A stretch of 64,000 nt of DNA from Thalassospira profundimaris (GCF_003326755.1 NZ_JPWH01000001.1:366227-430226), one strand, 5' to 3'. Shown: positions 35,542 to 44,851, counted from the stretch's first letter. Notes: generated by a model not told the origin, from the sequence alone. A program made the numbers and translations.

Positions 35542-36503
35542 CCCTTTTGGCGCAAAATGTGTCCTTTGCGGTGCAGGGGCGGCCTTTATTGCGGGATGTT
35601 TCGGTATCGATACAGCCGGGCGAGGTGCTGGCCGTGATGGGCCCAAACGGGGCGGGAAAATCCACCCTGTTAAAGGTTCTGGCGGGGGAACTGGCCCCAT
35701 CGCGTGGTTGTGTGATGCAAAATGGTCGCATTATTGCCGATATGGCGGCGATGGATCTGGCGCAGGAACGTGCGGTGATGCCCCAGGCCGCATCAATGAT
35801 GTTTCCCTTTGCCGTGCGCGATGTGGTGATGCTGGGGCGTGCACCCTTTCGCAAAATCTCGCCCCACGGGCTTGATCTGCGGCTGGTGGATCAGGCAATG
35901 GAACAGGCCGATATTTCCCATCTTGCCGACCATCCCTATCCTGCGCTGTCGGGCGGGGAAAAGCAGCGCGTGCATCTGGCCCGCGCCCTGGTGCAGCTTT
36001 GGGCGGTTCCTGATAATCCGGGGCCGGAGGAGCCGTCGCGACATTCAGGTATAATATATCGTTACCGAAATAAATGGACAAAAGACAGGGAGATTCCATC
36101 AATTCACGGTTCTCAGGGCCGGTTTTTACTGCTTGATGAACCGACAGCCGGGCTTGATATCGCCCATCAACATGCGCTGTTGCAATTGGCCCGGCAGGAA
36201 GCCCTGCAACGCCACGTCGGGGTGCTGATGATCCTGCATGATTTTAACCAGGTCACGGGCTATGCCGACAGGGTGGTTTTGCTTCGCCGGGGGGCCGTTT
36301 TTGCCAGCGGACCTGTGGCGGATGTCATGCAACCGGCGCTGTTAAGCGAGCTTTTTGAAAGCCCGATACGGGCCGTGCCCGACCCAGGCGGCGCGTCGCC
36401 CATTCTGGTCGGCGACATCGCCGTTCAAACGCAACAGGCAGCGGAAGCTGATGGCCGTGAAGGGGACGCCGCCCTGTCCCGGAAAAGCTTCAGGGCTGGA
36501 TAA
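35538..36503 (+). CDS. hmuV: hemin importer ATPase HmuV with an internal AT-rich insertion
   Basis: HmuV powers hemin import. Walker A is GPNGAGKST, the signature [15 protein letters not shown], Walker [14 protein letters not shown] and the switch His ILHDFN. Between the signature helix and Walker B, where relatives have a short variable loop, about 27 extra residues occur ([14 protein letters not shown] onwards to HGSQ). They are encoded by a distinctly AT-rich stretch at about 36038-36118, unlike the GC-rich flanks. The insertion stays in frame. It may be tolerated in this loop or may impair the ATPase. The gene's 3' end overlaps the convergent chemoreceptor gene by 14 bp. Confidence 0.88.
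   Translation: MTLLAQNVSFAVQGRPLLRDVSVSIQPGEVLAVMGPNGAGKSTLLKVLAGELAPSRGCVMQNGRIIADMAAMDLAQERAVMPQAASMMFPFAVRDVVMLGRAPFRKISPHGLDLRLVDQAMEQADISHLADHPYPALSGGEKQRVHLARALVQLWAVPDNPGPEEPSRHSGIIYRYRNKWTKDREIPSIHGSQGRFLLLDEPTAGLDIAHQHALLQLARQEALQRHVGVLMILHDFNQVTGYADRVVLLRRGAVFASGPVADVMQPALLSELFESPIRAVPDPGGASPILVGDIAVQTQQAAEADGREGDAALSRKSFRAG
36038..36118 (+). other. AT-rich in-frame insertion within hmuV
   Basis: About 81 bases with much lower GC than the flanks interrupt hmuV between signature and Walker B. The stretch includes TATAAT and a weak dyad GGTA/TACC. The flanking family sequence (VQLW ... GRFLLLDEP) would join naturally without it. No target duplication or full palindrome is obvious. 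Confidence 0.5.
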
Positions 36504-38208
36504 CACTGCGTCCTTCGGCTGCGAGATCGCCCAGTTTATCCAGCGTTTCGGCGGTGGCCTTTTCCATTTTGGCAAAATGGGCCTGTGCTTCGACCATGTC
36601 GTTTTTGCGCCATGCGGCCAGGGCCGCCGCGCCCTCTTCGTGCATGGCCCGATGCGGGGTCAATACCGCCTTGAAGGCCGGAAGATGGCGGAAGGGTTCG
36701 GATGCCGGGCTATCGTACCATTTGCCAAACCGGCAGGTGCCGGGGCTGGTCATGCTGTTGTCATGTTGCTCGGCAAGCCCCGCCAATATTTCGGCAACCT
36801 GTTTGCAATAGGCGGAATGGTCGGCCTTGGCACTGCGGATGGTGCGGTTGGGAATGTCATATTGCACCAGTTCGCTGATTTGCACGTTAATCAGCTTTTC
36901 GACATTGCCGATCACATCAATGATGCTGCGAATGGCACTAACCTGATTGCCGGTTTGATCGGCAATATTGGCAATGCCGGTTTGTACGGCATCGGCAGAG
37001 CGGGTTTGTTCGGCCAGAATTTGCGAAATATCTTCAATCCGGCGGGTGGAATCCGCCATTTTATCGCCGATATCCTCGATTCGGGTTGAAACCTCGCCAA
37101 TCACCTGCTGCCCGTTGGTGACGGCATCGGTGCCGCGTGCCATCGCATCAACGATATGGCGCATTTCTTCCTGCAAATTGCCAATACGCTGGCGAATTTC
37201 CTCGGTCGCGCGGGCGGTTTGCTGGCTAAGTGATTTGACCTCGCCTGCGACCACGGCAAAGCCCTTGCCTGCTTCACCGGCGCGCGCGGCCTCGATGGTG
37301 GCGTTCAGGGCCAAAAGGTTGGTCTGACTGGCAATATCTTCGATGGATTGGACAATCTCGCCAATCCGTTCGGAGGCTTCGGCCAAAATGCCAACCCGGT
37401 GCGAGGCATCGGAAACCGCAGTGGCGATTTCGTTCATTCCGGCAACCGCGTTTGACACGGTTTGTTGTCCATTGCGGGTGGCAGTAATGGCTTCGGCGGC
37501 ATTGGTTGCGGCAATGGTGCTGTTTTCATTGATGCTGTTAATGCCTGCCACCATTTCATCGACCGCGCTGGAAATGGAGCGTGCGCGTTCATCCACCTTT
37601 TGCAGGCCACGCATCATTTTGGCGTTGGAAATCACCCCGGTATTGATCGCAACCGACATATCCATCGTGCGGTCCAGCAGTTTGTCGGCGAACCGGGTTT
37701 CTGACAGGGCAGTGTGGTGGCCGTCGGCCGGTTGCGTGCTGCTTTGGCGCTGGCTTTCCGGGCGTTCCAGCAACAGGGTCAGATCAAACATCAGGGCGGC
37801 ATTTGCCAGGGCCACCAGCTCCCCCGCCTGGCCGACATTCCAGCGAAACCGGCCAAAAATTGCCGTGGTCAGACTGTGTTGAACGCTGGCAAGGGCCGTG
37901 ATGATGTGGGGTGGTGAAATGTGGGCGCGCGCGTGCAGGGTTGCCAGTTCTGCGGCCTGATCCGTAAATTTGCGGTCAGCCTTGCCCCTGAAAAGCTGTG
38001 TCCAGTGTGCTTCAAGCAGCGGGATCAGCTTTGCCATCTCGTCCCTGTCGGCCCTGGTGCCTGGCAGGCTTTCAATGATTTGGTAAAACTGCTTTGCCCG
38101 CTGTGCCATCGGGGCAAAGATTACATCTGAAATGCGCTGAAATTTGGTGAAGTCTTCGGTTTCAATGTGAAACGGCGACAGGTGGTTCTCCACGACCGAC
38201 AAAGTCAT
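36490..38208 (-). CDS. soluble globin-coupled chemoreceptor with C-terminal CZB zinc domain
   Basis: This 572-residue methyl-accepting chemotaxis protein has no membrane segment. The N-terminus looks like a globin-coupled sensor ([20 protein letters not shown], then [16 protein letters not shown] with probable heme-ligand His92). The signalling hairpin tip is [20 protein letters not shown]. The C-terminus is a CZB domain with CRFGKWYDS and the histidines of HRAMHEEG, a His/Cys zinc site. Such proteins sense oxygen or redox state in the cytoplasm and signal through CheA. The frame opens at a TTG (38307) without a ribosome binding site; I use the ATG at 38208, which is also not ideal (GGGG directly abuts it). 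The start is uncertain. Confidence 0.85.
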   Translation of the reverse strand: MTLSVVENHLSPFHIETEDFTKFQRISDVIFAPMAQRAKQFYQIIESLPGTRADRDEMAKLIPLLEAHWTQLFRGKADRKFTDQAAELATLHARAHISPPHIITALASVQHSLTTAIFGRFRWNVGQAGELVALANAALMFDLTLLLERPESQRQSSTQPADGHHTALSETRFADKLLDRTMDMSVAINTGVISNAKMMRGLQKVDERARSISSAVDEMVAGINSINENSTIAATNAAEAITATRNGQQTVSNAVAGMNEIATAVSDASHRVGILAEASERIGEIVQSIEDIASQTNLLALNATIEAARAGEAGKGFAVVAGEVKSLSQQTARATEEIRQRIGNLQEEMRHIVDAMARGTDAVTNGQQVIGEVSTRIEDIGDKMADSTRRIEDISQILAEQTRSADAVQTGIANIADQTGNQVSAIRSIIDVIGNVEKLINVQISELVQYDIPNRTIRSAKADHSAYCKQVAEILAGLAEQHDNSMTSPGTCRFGKWYDSPASEPFRHLPAFKAVLTPHRAMHEEGAAALAAWRKNDMVEAQAHFAKMEKATAETLDKLGDLAAEGRSVIQP

Positions 38209-38320
38209 CCCCTTTTGTGCTACCCCGATTACGCAATCGTCCCGCCCGGTTTGTTCTATGTGGTTGTCGGGTCGCAAAATTTTAGGGGTGGGAGCGGAAT
38301 GGTGCAATTAAAAACGGCTT

Positions 38321-39259
38321 TCAGCCTGTTTGGGCACGATGGGCCACCTCAGTCGTGCCAATTGGCGGGTTCCCGCTGGCAACCAGCAGCCAGTCGCGAA
38401 AGGCGCGCACGGCAAAGGTGTTTTCCTTTTCTTCGGGGTAAACCACGTAATAGGCGTGCTGGCTGGGGATGCTTAAATCAAACGGGGCAAGCAGGCGGCC
38501 GTTATCCAGTTCCTCGCGCACCAGGAATTCCGGCATCAGGGCCAGGCCCAGCCCGGCAACGGCTGCCTGAATGACCATGTGGAAATGCTCGAATCTTGGA
38601 CCGGCAAGATCATCAACGGCGGGCACACCGGCTGCTGTTAACCAGTCCTGCCAGGCAGTGGGGCGGGTGGCATGTTGCAACAGAATGCAATTACGAATGC
38701 GTTCGCGTGCAATGGGTAAATCATCATTGTCGCGCAACAGTTTGGGGGCGCAAACCGGGATCAGGGTTTCGCCCATCAGCCGGTGAAATACACAGCCCGG
38801 CCAGTTTGCCTCGCCAAAATGAATGGCGATATCAATCGCTTCCTCGGCAAAATCAAACGGGCGGATTTGCGTGATCAGGTTAAGCTGAATATCAGGCCAG
38901 GCGGTGCGAAAATCGCCCAGCCGGGGGACGAGCCAGCGCGCGCCAAAGGTGGGCAGGGTGCCCACATTGAGCATCCCGCCTTCACCGCTATAGGCCATCA
39001 CCTGCAAGGTGGCGGCCTCGGCCCGGTCCAGAAGGTCGCGTACCTGGGCAGCATAGGCATCCCCCGCCGGGGTCAGTTTAAGACGCTGGCGAATACGTCG
39101 AAACAGGTCGCGACCCAGATATTCCTCCAGGGCACGGACCTGTCGGCTGATCGCGCTTTGTGTCACGTTAAGTTCTTGTGCGGCCTTGGTAAAACTAAGA
39201 TGGCGGGCCGATGCCTCGAAAAACTGAAGGGCGGTAAGCGAGGGTAAAACGCGGCGCAT
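38321..39259 (-). CDS. LysR-family regulator, GcvA-like
   Basis: This 312-residue LysR-type regulator has an N-terminal winged helix (LTALQFFEASARHLSFTKAA, VTQSAISRQVRALEEYLG) and a periplasmic-binding-like effector domain (LVPRLGDFRTAWPDIQLNL, DIAIHFGEANWPG). The sequence resembles the GcvA-like group. It is divergent from the amine oxidase/aminotransferase/aldehyde dehydrogenase set and probably controls it. A dyad with T-N11-A geometry lies just upstream of its start (39284-39302). Confidence 0.88.
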   Translation of the reverse strand: MRRVLPSLTALQFFEASARHLSFTKAAQELNVTQSAISRQVRALEEYLGRDLFRRIRQRLKLTPAGDAYAAQVRDLLDRAEAATLQVMAYSGEGGMLNVGTLPTFGARWLVPRLGDFRTAWPDIQLNLITQIRPFDFAEEAIDIAIHFGEANWPGCVFHRLMGETLIPVCAPKLLRDNDDLPIARERIRNCILLQHATRPTAWQDWLTAAGVPAVDDLAGPRFEHFHMVIQAAVAGLGLALMPEFLVREELDNGRLLAPFDLSIPSQHAYYVVYPEEKENTFAVRAFRDWLLVASGNPPIGTTEVAHRAQTG

Positions 39260-39283
39260 AGGTGGGCTTCCTTTGCGAAAAGT

Positions 39284-39302
39284 TCATTCCAAAACGGAAT
39301 GA
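39284..39302. promoter_or_regulatory. LysR-type T-N11-A dyad upstream of the lysR gene
   Basis: TCATTCC-N5-GGAATGA is a perfect 7-bp inverted repeat whose inner TTCCAAAACGGAA fits the LysR T-N11-A rule. It lies 25 bases upstream of the regulator's start, in the intergenic space shared with the amine oxidase gene. Confidence 0.55.
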
Positions 39303-39691
39303 TATGGTGCCAATATATCGTTTGCGATAAGCCCCGCCAAGTCCTAGCGTGTGAACGGCCCGGAAAGCGCCCTCGCGCCACCCGCGCAAAAAAAACGAAC
39401 GGCTTTGACGGCGACAAAATGGAAGGATATGACCTGCGGTCTGTCATATTTTTTTGGTGGGTGTCGCCTCTGTCATGAAAGGGCAGTATCCTGCGGGATC
39501 TGCGGTTTTGCCCCACAAAACATCATGACATGCCAGGTTTTTTGCGAAGCAAGTCCGCTTTTCGGGTCGAAAGTTTCAGCAGCCTTTGGCTGCGGCTCCG
39601 CCAAGGGTGGGGATATAACAATAAACTCAATCCAGCCCGCAGGAACACTTGTTCATTTCGGGTTCGTTTTAATATCGGGAAGTTGACTTTT
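39303..39691. other. intergenic region between lysR and the amine oxidase gene
   Basis: About 390 bases upstream of the oxidase gene. Open frames through this stretch lack ribosome binding sites or domains. It likely holds the promoter of the catabolic operon. Confidence 0.45.
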
Positions 39692-40879
39692 ATGGGTGTG
39701 TCAGGCGATTTTTACGATGTCATTGTCGTGGGTGGTGGCGTTGTCGGGTGCTCGGCGGCGTGGCACCTTTTGGGGCGCAGCGATTTTCAGGGTCGCGTTT
39801 TGGTGATCGAAAAGGATTCAAGTTACGAATTCTGTTCGACAGCACTTTCAGCGGCCTCGATCCGTCAGCAGTTTTCCACCCCGATCAATATTGAAATGTC
39901 GGGTTATGGCATTGAATTTTTGCGCAACCTGAAGCGCGATGTGGACCCGGATGCCGATATTGCCCTGCACGAAAAGGGCTATCTGGTGCTGGCAACGGCG
40001 GATGGCCGCGATATTTTACACAGCAATCATCAAACCCAGCTTGCCCACCATGCCGATATCGTCTGGATGGAGCCCGATCAGCTTAAGGCAAAATATCCCT
40101 GGATGAATGTGGATGATCTGGCGGCAGGGTGCTGGGGCCGCACCGGCGAGGGCTGGTTTGATGCCTATTCCCTGCTACAGATCTTCCGCCGTCAGGCCAA
40201 AAATCGGGGTGCGCATGTGATCGATGGCGAAGTCACCGCCATTGCCCGTGATGGCGACCGGGTAACGGGTGTAACCCTGGCCGATGGCCGTCAGTTTAGC
40301 TGCGATACGATTATTAATGCCGCCGGAACGGGCGCAACGAAGGTCGCCCGCATGGCGGGGCTGGATATTCCGGTCGAGCCGCGCAAACGCTGCATTTTCG
40401 TGTTCGACTGCCGCGATGCCCGCGACATTCTGGCATCCTGCCCGATGCTGATTGACCCCAGCGGGCTTTATTTCCGCCCGGAAGGTGACTATTTCATCAC
40501 CGGCATTCAGCCGCCTGCGGACCGGGATAACGAATGCTGGGATTTCGATGTTGATCATGGCCTGTTTGACGAAATCATCTGGCCGGGCCTCTATCAACGT
40601 TGTGAACGGTTCGAGGCGGTCAAGGTCGTGAATGCCTGGGCCGGGCATTATGCCTATAACCTGTTGGATCAAAACGCCATTGTCGGCCCGCATTCCGAAC
40701 TGGGCAATTTCCTGTTTGCCAATGGTTTTTCGGGTCACGGCCTGCAACAAAGCCCGGCGGTGGGTCGGGGCCTGTCTGAACTGGTGGCAACCGGGCGCTA
40801 TCAAACGCTGGATTTATCCGTCTTTGGCTATGAACGCATCCGCGATAATGCGCCGGTGCGCGAACTGAATGTCATTTAA
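39692..40879 (+). CDS. FAD-dependent amine/D-amino-acid oxidase (DadA/AmaA-like)
   Basis: This 395-residue flavoprotein of the DAO family oxidises an amine or imino/amino acid. The FAD-binding fold reads DVIVVGGGVVGCSAAWHL, with IEKD at the end of the second strand. CSTALSAASIRQQFSTP and, near the C-terminus, LFANGFSGHGLQQSPAVGRG are typical. The ATG at 39692 has GGGAAG ten bases upstream; the frame is open far upstream but the fold begins here. Placed next to an aminotransferase and an AmaB-like dehydrogenase, it may act like AmaA on pipecolate, or on another amino acid. The substrate is not provable from sequence. Confidence 0.85.
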   Translation: MGVSGDFYDVIVVGGGVVGCSAAWHLLGRSDFQGRVLVIEKDSSYEFCSTALSAASIRQQFSTPINIEMSGYGIEFLRNLKRDVDPDADIALHEKGYLVLATADGRDILHSNHQTQLAHHADIVWMEPDQLKAKYPWMNVDDLAAGCWGRTGEGWFDAYSLLQIFRRQAKNRGAHVIDGEVTAIARDGDRVTGVTLADGRQFSCDTIINAAGTGATKVARMAGLDIPVEPRKRCIFVFDCRDARDILASCPMLIDPSGLYFRPEGDYFITGIQPPADRDNECWDFDVDHGLFDEIIWPGLYQRCERFEAVKVVNAWAGHYAYNLLDQNAIVGPHSELGNFLFANGFSGHGLQQSPAVGRGLSELVATGRYQTLDLSVFGYERIRDNAPVRELNVI

Positions 40880-41000
40880 TATTTCGATATTAAAACAATA
40901 ACTGAAACCCCAGTGAAACAGCCATTCTCTGCCTTGCATCTCGGTGCGCTACTGTTGCAAGGCAGGCCCGGCTTTACCCTTTGAAACCGGAACACGCCCC

Positions 41001-42302
41001 ATGCCCCGTGATGATATTTCCGCCACCAGCAGCCTGAGCACCCGTCAGAAACAGTCTGTTTCATCGGGGATCCGCACGGTGCATCCGATCTATCTGGATC
41101 GTGGTGAAAATGCCGAGGTCTGGGATTGTGACGGCAAACATTACCTGGATTTTGTTGGCGGCATTGGGGTGCTGACATTGGGCCACCGCCACCCGGCCGT
41201 AATGGCCGAAGTGACCGCGCAACTGGCGCGTTTTACCCATAGCTGTTTTAACGCCCTGCCGCATGAACCCTATATCGCGGTAACGGACTGGCTGGCACAA
41301 CATTGCCCGATCGAAGGCCCGGCAAAATCGATGCTGACCAATTCCGGGGCCGAAGCGATGGAAAACGCCCTGAAACTGGCGCGTGCCTTTACCGGGCGCA
41401 GTGCCGTGTTCGCCTTTGATGGCGGGTTTCATGGCCGGACAATGGCAACCCTGTCACTGACCGGCAAGGTCGCCCCCTATAAGGCGGGGCTGGGGGCGAT
41501 GCCAGGCACGGTGCATCACATCCCGTACCCTTGCCCGGAATCGGGTGTGTCCGATGCGGATGCTTTGGCTGCGATTGATCGCCTTTTCAAAATTGTTGCC
41601 GAACCGCAATCATTTGCTGCTGTGGTGATCGAGCCGGTTCAGGGCGAGGGCGGGTTTCGATCCTGTTCACCCGCCTTCATGAATGCGCTCCGCCAGCTTT
41701 GTGACCAGCATGGCATGATGTTGATTGCCGATGAAATCCAGTCCGGCTTTGGCCGTACGGGCAAAATGTTTGCCATCGAACATGCCGGTGTTTGCCCCGA
41801 TATTGTGGTGATGGGCAAGGGTATTGGCGGGGGCTTTCCCCTTGCGGCCCTGACCGGGGCGGATGACGTGATGAGTGCGATGGCCCCGGGCGGCCTTGGT
41901 GGAACCTATTCCGGTAATCCAGTGGCCTGTGCGGCAGCACAGGGCGTTTTTAAGGCCTTTGCCAATGATGATATTCTGGCGCGCGCCAATGCGCTGGGCC
42001 AGCGATATTGCGATTATATCGAAAAACTCCGCACCCTGCCGGGCGGAGACGTGATTGGGCGGATGCGTGGCATTGGGGCCATGCGCGCCTTTGAACTGGT
42101 CGATGGGGAGGGTGCCCCGTCGCCAAAACGACTGCAAACTTTATTGCAACTGGCCCGTCAGAACGGGCTATTGTTAATGCCAAGTGGTGAATATGCCAAT
42201 GTGGTGCGCCTGCTGGCCCCACTGACCATCCCGTTTGACCAGGTTGACGCGGCGTTTGCCATTATCGCGCGCCTTTTACCAGCCCTTGCCGATGTGCAAT
42301 AA
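41001..42302 (+). CDS. class III aminotransferase, GabT-like
   Basis: This 433-residue PLP enzyme transfers the omega-amino group of a compound such as 4-aminobutyrate, 5-aminovalerate or lysine. Family blocks are FVGGIGVLTLGHRHP, TNSGAEAMENALKLAR, FDGGFHGRTMATLSLTGK, VIEPVQGEGGF, LIADEIQSGFGRTG, and the PLP lysine in GKGIGGGFPLAAL. GGLGGTYSGNPVACAAA also matches GabT closely. The ATG at 41001 has CCGGAA upstream; an upstream frame opening at 40944 is less likely. In context with an AmaB-like dehydrogenase, a lysine 6-aminotransferase role is plausible. Confidence 0.88.
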   Translation: MPRDDISATSSLSTRQKQSVSSGIRTVHPIYLDRGENAEVWDCDGKHYLDFVGGIGVLTLGHRHPAVMAEVTAQLARFTHSCFNALPHEPYIAVTDWLAQHCPIEGPAKSMLTNSGAEAMENALKLARAFTGRSAVFAFDGGFHGRTMATLSLTGKVAPYKAGLGAMPGTVHHIPYPCPESGVSDADALAAIDRLFKIVAEPQSFAAVVIEPVQGEGGFRSCSPAFMNALRQLCDQHGMMLIADEIQSGFGRTGKMFAIEHAGVCPDIVVMGKGIGGGFPLAALTGADDVMSAMAPGGLGGTYSGNPVACAAAQGVFKAFANDDILARANALGQRYCDYIEKLRTLPGGDVIGRMRGIGAMRAFELVDGEGAPSPKRLQTLLQLARQNGLLLMPSGEYANVVRLLAPLTIPFDQVDAAFAIIARLLPALADVQ

Positions 42303-42374
42303 GGGTATCAACCACAAACGGGCTGGCAAATTGGTCAATCACCCCGCCAGACCCAAAAGGAAAGGGAGCTTATC

Positions 42375-43874
42375 GTGAGCCATACAAAGATTTTAGCCGA
42401 ACTCGGCCTGACCGATGATGTGATTTCGGGCGGAACCCTGAAGGTCCAGACCCCGGTTGACGGGTCCGAGATTGCCAGCGTGACCGAAACCGACCCGGCG
42501 GCCATGAGCGACATCATTGCCAATGCGAAACGGGCCTTTGGCGAATGGCGCCAGGTGCCGGGCCCCCGCCGGGGCGAATTGGCCCGCCTGCTGGGCGAAG
42601 AACTGCGTGCTGCCAAGGAACCGCTGGGGCGTCTGGTATCGCTGGAATGCGGCAAGATCTATCAGGAAGGCCTGGGTGAAGTTCAGGAAATGATCGATAT
42701 TTGCGATTTCGCCGTCGGTCTGTCGCGCCAGCTTTATGGTCTGACCATTGCCTCCGAACGTCCGGGCCATAAAATGATGGAAAGTTGGCATCCGCTGGGG
42801 GTTGTCGGTGTGATTTCCGCCTTTAACTTCCCGGTTGCCGTCTGGTCGTGGAACACCGCACTGGCCCTGGTCTGCGGCAATGCCGTGATCTGGAAACCGT
42901 CGGAAAAAACCCCGCTGACGGCACTTGCCTGCCAGAACATCCTGAAACGCGCACTGGACCGTTTTGGTGACGCGCCTGAAGGCCTGCATCAGGTGGTCAT
43001 TGGGGCCCGCGACATTGGCGAAGCCCTGACCGACAGCCACGATGTGGCGCTGGTTTCGGCAACCGGCTCCACCCGCATGGGCCGCGAAGTCGCCCCGCGT
43101 GTGGCGCAGCGTTTTGGCCGCACCATTCTGGAACTGGGCGGCAACAATGCCATGATCGTTACCCCGTCGGCCGATATTGATATGACGGTCCGCGCGGTTG
43201 TGTTCTCGGCTGTAGGTACCTGTGGGCAGCGTTGTACCTCGCTGCGCCGCCTGATCGTGCATAAAGATGTCAAGGACCAGTTGCTGCCGAAAATTATTGC
43301 CGCTTATAAATCGGTCAAAATCGGCGATCCGCTGGCCGATGGCACCCTTGTCGGCCCGCTGATCGATGAAGACAGCTTCAACAATATGCAAACCGCGCTT
43401 GCCAATGCCAAAAAGGATGGCGGCACGGTGCATGGTGGCGATCGTACGCTGGCAACGGAATATCCCGATGCCTATTACGTGACCCCCGCAGTTGTTGAAA
43501 TGCCCGGTCAGACGGAAACCGTGCGCAACGAAACCTTCGCGCCGATCCTCTATGTCATGACCTATGAAACCCTGGAAGAGGCGATTGCGCTTCAGAATGG
43601 CGTGCCGCAGGGCCTGTCATCGTGCATCTTCTCGACCGATCTTCGCGAAACCGAACTGTTCCTGTCGGCTGTTGGCTCGGATTGCGGCATTGCCAACGTC
43701 AATATCGGCCCATCGGGTGCGGAAATTGGCGGGGCCTTTGGCGGTGAAAAGGAAACCGGCGGTGGCCGTGAATCCGGCTCGGACGCGTGGAAAGGCTATA
43801 TGCGCCGCGCCACCAACACCATCAACTATTCCCGCGAATTGCCGCTGGCACAGGGTATCAAGTTCGATATCTGA
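42375..43874 (+). CDS. amaB: ALDH7-type aldehyde dehydrogenase, AmaB-like (piperideine-6-carboxylate / aminoadipate semialdehyde dehydrogenase)
   Basis: This 499-residue dehydrogenase shows Asn151 in SAFNFPVAV, Glu253 in ILELGGNNA, and Cys287 in GTCGQRCTSLRR. The block SGAEIGGAFGGEKETGGGRE with SDAWKGYMRR is the signature of the ALDH7/antiquitin family, which oxidises alpha-aminoadipate semialdehyde. The start is a GTG with GGGAG seven bases upstream. With the GabT-like aminotransferase and amine oxidase it suggests lysine conversion to 2-aminoadipate. A strong terminator follows. Confidence 0.87.
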   Translation: MSHTKILAELGLTDDVISGGTLKVQTPVDGSEIASVTETDPAAMSDIIANAKRAFGEWRQVPGPRRGELARLLGEELRAAKEPLGRLVSLECGKIYQEGLGEVQEMIDICDFAVGLSRQLYGLTIASERPGHKMMESWHPLGVVGVISAFNFPVAVWSWNTALALVCGNAVIWKPSEKTPLTALACQNILKRALDRFGDAPEGLHQVVIGARDIGEALTDSHDVALVSATGSTRMGREVAPRVAQRFGRTILELGGNNAMIVTPSADIDMTVRAVVFSAVGTCGQRCTSLRRLIVHKDVKDQLLPKIIAAYKSVKIGDPLADGTLVGPLIDEDSFNNMQTALANAKKDGGTVHGGDRTLATEYPDAYYVTPAVVEMPGQTETVRNETFAPILYVMTYETLEEAIALQNGVPQGLSSCIFSTDLRETELFLSAVGSDCGIANVNIGPSGAEIGGAFGGEKETGGGRESGSDAWKGYMRRATNTINYSRELPLAQGIKFDI

Positions 43875-43910
43875 TCATCCTGCCGCCAGGATTAAGGCTT
43901 TGATCTCAAG

Positions 43911-43941
43911 CACCGTCAGCATTCCTGCTGGCGGTGTTTTT
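43911..43941 (+). terminator. rho-independent terminator after amaB
   Basis: CACCGTCAGCA pairs with TGCTGGCGGTG (one mismatch) around TTCC, and TTTTT follows. Confidence 0.85.
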
Positions 43942-44006
43942 GTGCCGGGGTGTTTTCTGCGCTATATTGTTATGAGGGTACAATCACGGGCGGGATTTGA
44001 AACCTG

Positions 44007-44171
44007 ATGGCGGATACATCTAATAATGACGAATGTGAGGATTGGCAGGCAGAGCTGATCCGTTTGCGTCGGGATCAATTGTTTGATGGGCGGGCAGAGT
44101 TGGTTGCGCATGAAGCCGTTTTGACCGAGTTCGCGCAGAGATTTGGTCTTATCGACCCCGAAACGACTTGA
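44007..44171 (+). CDS. small acidic unknown protein
   Basis: A 54-residue frame (starting MADTSNNDECEDWQAELIRL) lies between the amaB terminator and the sodB terminator. It is hydrophilic and helical, with a repeated pattern of charged residues, and is not recognised. A purine-rich GGGCGGGA lies upstream but spacing is long. It is plausible but unproven. Confidence 0.45.
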   Translation: MADTSNNDECEDWQAELIRLRRDQLFDGRAELVAHEAVLTEFAQRFGLIDPETT

Positions 44172-44186
44172 TTTTGAAAGCAGGCA

Positions 44187-44217
44187 CAAAAAAAGCGGCC
44201 CCCGAAGGAGCCGCTTT
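44187..44217 (-). terminator. rho-independent terminator after sodB (minus strand)
   Basis: AAAGCGGC and GCCGCTTT form the stem. On the minus strand it is followed by TTTTTTT. Confidence 0.85.
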
Positions 44218-44242
44218 GTGGTCTGCTTCAAAGCGTTAGCGA

Positions 44243-44851
44243 TTAGCCAGCTTTGGAATACAGTTCGGCAACATAGTCCCAGTTGACCAGGTCGTTGAGG
44301 AACGCCTTGACGTAATCCGGGCGACGGTTGCGGTAATCGATGTAATAGGAATGTTCCCAAACGTCGCAACCGAGCAGCGGGGTTTCGCCCTTGACCAGCG
44401 GGTTTTCGGCGTTGGCATAACCACCCACAACCAGTTTGCCCGCGCTGTTGAGCGACAGCCATGCCCAGCCCGAACCGAACTGGCCCACACCGGCAGCGGT
44501 GAAGTCTTCCTTGAATTTGTCAACCGACCCGAAATCTTCGATGATTTTCTTTTCGAGTTCGCCGGGGATGTTGCCACCGCCATTCGGCTTCATCATCTGC
44601 CAGAATTCAACGTGGTTGTAATGCTGGCCAACCTGGTTGAAAAGTTTCGGGTTCGATTTGTCTTCATAGGTTGCCACAACCAGTTCGGCAAGCGATTTGC
44701 CCGACGCAAGGTTGGAACCTTCCAGCAGTTTGTTGCCGGTTTCGACATAGGCATTGTGGTGCTTGTCATGGTGGAATTCGAGCGTTTCAGCCGACATATA
44801 CGGTGCAAGCGCGTCATAGGCGTAGGGGAGTGCTGGAAGTTCAAGAGCCAT
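44243..44851 (-). CDS. sodB: iron superoxide dismutase
   Basis: This 202-residue enzyme converts superoxide to oxygen and peroxide in the cytoplasm. Metal ligands are visible as His27 (EFHHDKHHNAYV), His80 (QHYNHVEFW), and Asp163 and His167 (LLGCDVWEHSYYIDY). The block QFGSGWAWL with Gly124-region residues, and the N-terminal PALPYAYDALAPYMS, indicate the iron rather than manganese form, though cambialistic use cannot be excluded. It is monocistronic with its own terminator. Confidence 0.94.
   Translation of the reverse strand: MALELPALPYAYDALAPYMSAETLEFHHDKHHNAYVETGNKLLEGSNLASGKSLAELVVATYEDKSNPKLFNQVGQHYNHVEFWQMMKPNGGGNIPGELEKKIIEDFGSVDKFKEDFTAAGVGQFGSGWAWLSLNSAGKLVVGGYANAENPLVKGETPLLGCDVWEHSYYIDYRNRRPDYVKAFLNDLVNWDYVAELYSKAG

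Noticed and set aside
36050..36055. TATAAT inside the hmuV insertion as an internal promoter
   Set aside because: No suitable -35 element at the right spacing; AT-rich sequence makes such matches likely by chance.
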